From assembly GCA_942491465.1 (NCBI GenBank), contig CALOBA010000036.1, positions 39,015 through 103,014 of the forward strand: a stretch of 64,000 nucleotides of DNA. Reading direction: 5' to 3'. The notes beneath the pieces are model-generated. The model made no database searches, had not been told where the DNA came from, and was given only the letters and a program-made list of their open reading frames with translations. Of this stretch, positions 62,900-64,000 are shown piece by piece (position 1 is the stretch's first letter; every line of letters begins with the position of its first letter). Position numbers and translations under genes: made by a program. The DNA comes from CALOBA01 sp942491465 (GTDB taxonomy: Bacteria > Pseudomonadota > Gammaproteobacteria > Chromatiales > Chromatiaceae).

Positions 62900-64000
62900 A
62901 TGTCTGCCGATGGCGCGACCATGATCTCGCCGCGCCCCCACGCACGCGAAGACGCCCGTCTCGCTGCACTCCACGGGCTGTCCCTGCTCGACACCGACGC
63001 AGAAGAACGTTTCGATCGCCTGGTGAAGCTGGCAGCGGTCATCCTCGACGTGCCGATCGTCCTGGTCTCGTTGGTCGATCGGGATCGCCAGTGGTTCAAG
63101 GCACGGGTCGGTCTGGACGCCACCGAGACCTCTCGTGACGTCTCGTTCTGCGGGCACGCCATCGCCGACGACGTCTCCCAGCTCATCGTCGAGAACGCAG
63201 CCGAGGACGACCGTTTCCACGACAACCCGTTGGTCGTCGGCGCGCCCCACATCGGGTTCTACGCAGGCCAGGTCGTCCGGGACCCGACGGGGTTGCCCAT
63301 GGGAACGTTGTGCGCCATCGACCGGCGTCCACGTCGCCTCGACGCCGCGCAACGTGAGGCGCTGGGGCATCTCGGGGCTCTCGTGCAGCAGGAGTTGGCG
63401 CGCGTCGACGAGATCGAGCTGGCACGACGGGTGGCCGCCAGCGAGGCGGCGAAGTCGCTGATCGTCGACACGATGCTCGAAGGCGTGGTGCTCCAAGGCG
63501 TCGACGGATCGATCATCGAGTGGAATCGCTCCGCCGAACGGGTGCTCGGTCTCAGCGCCGACGAGTTGGCCGGGCGGGTGTCGACCGATCCGCGCTGGCG
63601 GGCGATCCACCCCGATGGATCACCCTGGCCCGGCGAGGACCATCCGGCGATGCAGGCACTGCGAACAGCCCGACCCGTCGTCGATGCCCTCATGGGTGTC
63701 CACCACCCCGATGGAACCAGGGTCTGGCTCCGGGTCAACTCACAGCCCGTCCTCGCAGACGGTGTCGCCACGCACGTGCTGTCGGTCTTCGCCGACGTCA
63801 CGGCCGAGCGCGAGGAGCTGGATCGGCGTCGCGAACTCGAAGCGAGGCTCGCGCAGAGCGAGGAGGCCGCGCGGATCTCCCTCGACAGCCTGGAACAGGG
63901 TGTCATCCTGGCCGATGGCGCGGGGAATGTGTACCGCATGAACCCGGCCGCCCGACTGATCCTCGGGTACGAAGCCGATGAGATCTCTTCGTCGATGCCA
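62900..64000 (+). CDS. GAF-PAS sensor protein, N-terminal part
   Basis: Open from ATG 62900 to the end of the window (at least 367 residues). The first part (LSLLDTDAEERFDRLVKLAA, VPIVLVSLVDRDRQWFKARV, DVSFCGHAIADD, MGTLCAIDRRPRRL) is a GAF domain. A helical linker leads to a PAS domain (IVDTMLEGVVLQGVDGSIIE, WNRSAERVLGLSADELAGR) and the start of a second one (ISLDSLEQGVILADGAGNVY). The output domain (kinase, cyclase or phosphodiesterase) lies beyond the window. Confidence 0.88.
   Translation, partial: MSADGATMISPRPHAREDARLAALHGLSLLDTDAEERFDRLVKLAAVILDVPIVLVSLVDRDRQWFKARVGLDATETSRDVSFCGHAIADDVSQLIVENAAEDDRFHDNPLVVGAPHIGFYAGQVVRDPTGLPMGTLCAIDRRPRRLDAAQREALGHLGALVQQELARVDEIELARRVAASEAAKSLIVDTMLEGVVLQGVDGSIIEWNRSAERVLGLSADELAGRVSTDPRWRAIHPDGSPWPGEDHPAMQALRTARPVVDALMGVHHPDGTRVWLRVNSQPVLADGVATHVLSVFADVTAEREELDRRRELEARLAQSEEAARISLDSLEQGVILADGAGNVYRMNPAARLILGYEADEISSSMP

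Overview
The window is two unrelated pieces of DNA joined at about position 52,622-52,629. Positions 1 to about 52,625 read as a high-GC gammaproteobacterium, most like a purple sulfur bacterium or relative (Chromatiales). The signs are a complete rnfABCDGE operon, carA-carB and greA, hemW, a cobalamin-controlled TonB/Exb/BtuB operon, an XrtA-type amidotransferase, an Mla/MCE-like ABC set, and many dispersed hairpin repeats. Positions from about 52,630 to 64,000 read as an actinobacterium (a WhiB regulator, paired bacterial-PH proteins, a small ferredoxin, a neocarzinostatin-like lipoprotein), perhaps an acidimicrobial lineage. The join falls on GATCGATC and cuts metH in mid-gene, so a laboratory or assembly chimera is the simplest reading.

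Layout of the first part. 0-5.5 kb: end of an asparagine-synthase-type amidotransferase, an FHA-GGDEF diguanylate cyclase, a decayed cytochrome-rhodanese gene, hemW and an orphan TRAP solute-binding protein. 5.5-7 kb: two paralogous small membrane proteins flanking an in-frame antitoxin-toxin fusion, then a relic of rnfE. 7-12.9 kb: rnfA-B-C-D-G-E, transcribed leftward. 13.3-17.6 kb: an MCE/Mla-like transporter (permease, ATPase, MCE protein, lipoprotein) and an EamA exporter. 17.9-22.5 kb: two proteins of unknown function, a phosphotransferase, a PTPS-like protein lacking the usual catalytic residues, and a GT4 glycosyltransferase. 22.5-27.9 kb: tonB-exbD-exbD-exbB-hypothetical-btuB behind a cobalamin riboswitch. 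28-39 kb: the usual carA-carB-greA block, but with about 5 kb of foreign and decaying DNA between carB and greA. This holds a compact RusA nuclease / AHJR-type nuclease / unknown-protein operon, an Rpn nuclease remnant, diverged pieces of a second carB and a broken MoxR-FGE pair. 39-46.5 kb: a truncated DUF4143-type ATPase, an acyl-ligase/ACP/acyltransferase fusion, and a polyferredoxin-like membrane protein bracketed by about 240-bp direct repeats that carry pieces of a VapC-like toxin. 46.5-52.6 kb: a YbbN/CnoX thioredoxin, btuD-btuC-btuF, cobU and the 3' part of B12-dependent metH.

Second part (52.6-64 kb): a beta-helix protein, ferredoxin, WhiB, a PNPOx-fold protein, then a tightly coupled leftward run of creatininase, dihydropyrimidinase and two bPH2 proteins. 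After these come a lipoprotein hydrolase, an ACT protein next to an 8-oxoguanine-deaminase-like amidohydrolase, and a GAF-PAS sensor that runs off the end.

Functional themes. In the first part, B12 capture and use recurs: riboswitch, BtuB/TonB/Exb, BtuFCD, CobU and MetH. In the second, the leftward genes suggest catabolism of cyclic amides and oxidised purines. The most interesting unexplained material is the RusA/AHJR/unknown operon with the surrounding carB mosaics, the degenerate PTPS-GT4 pair, and several in-frame chimeras made from toxin-antitoxin parts.
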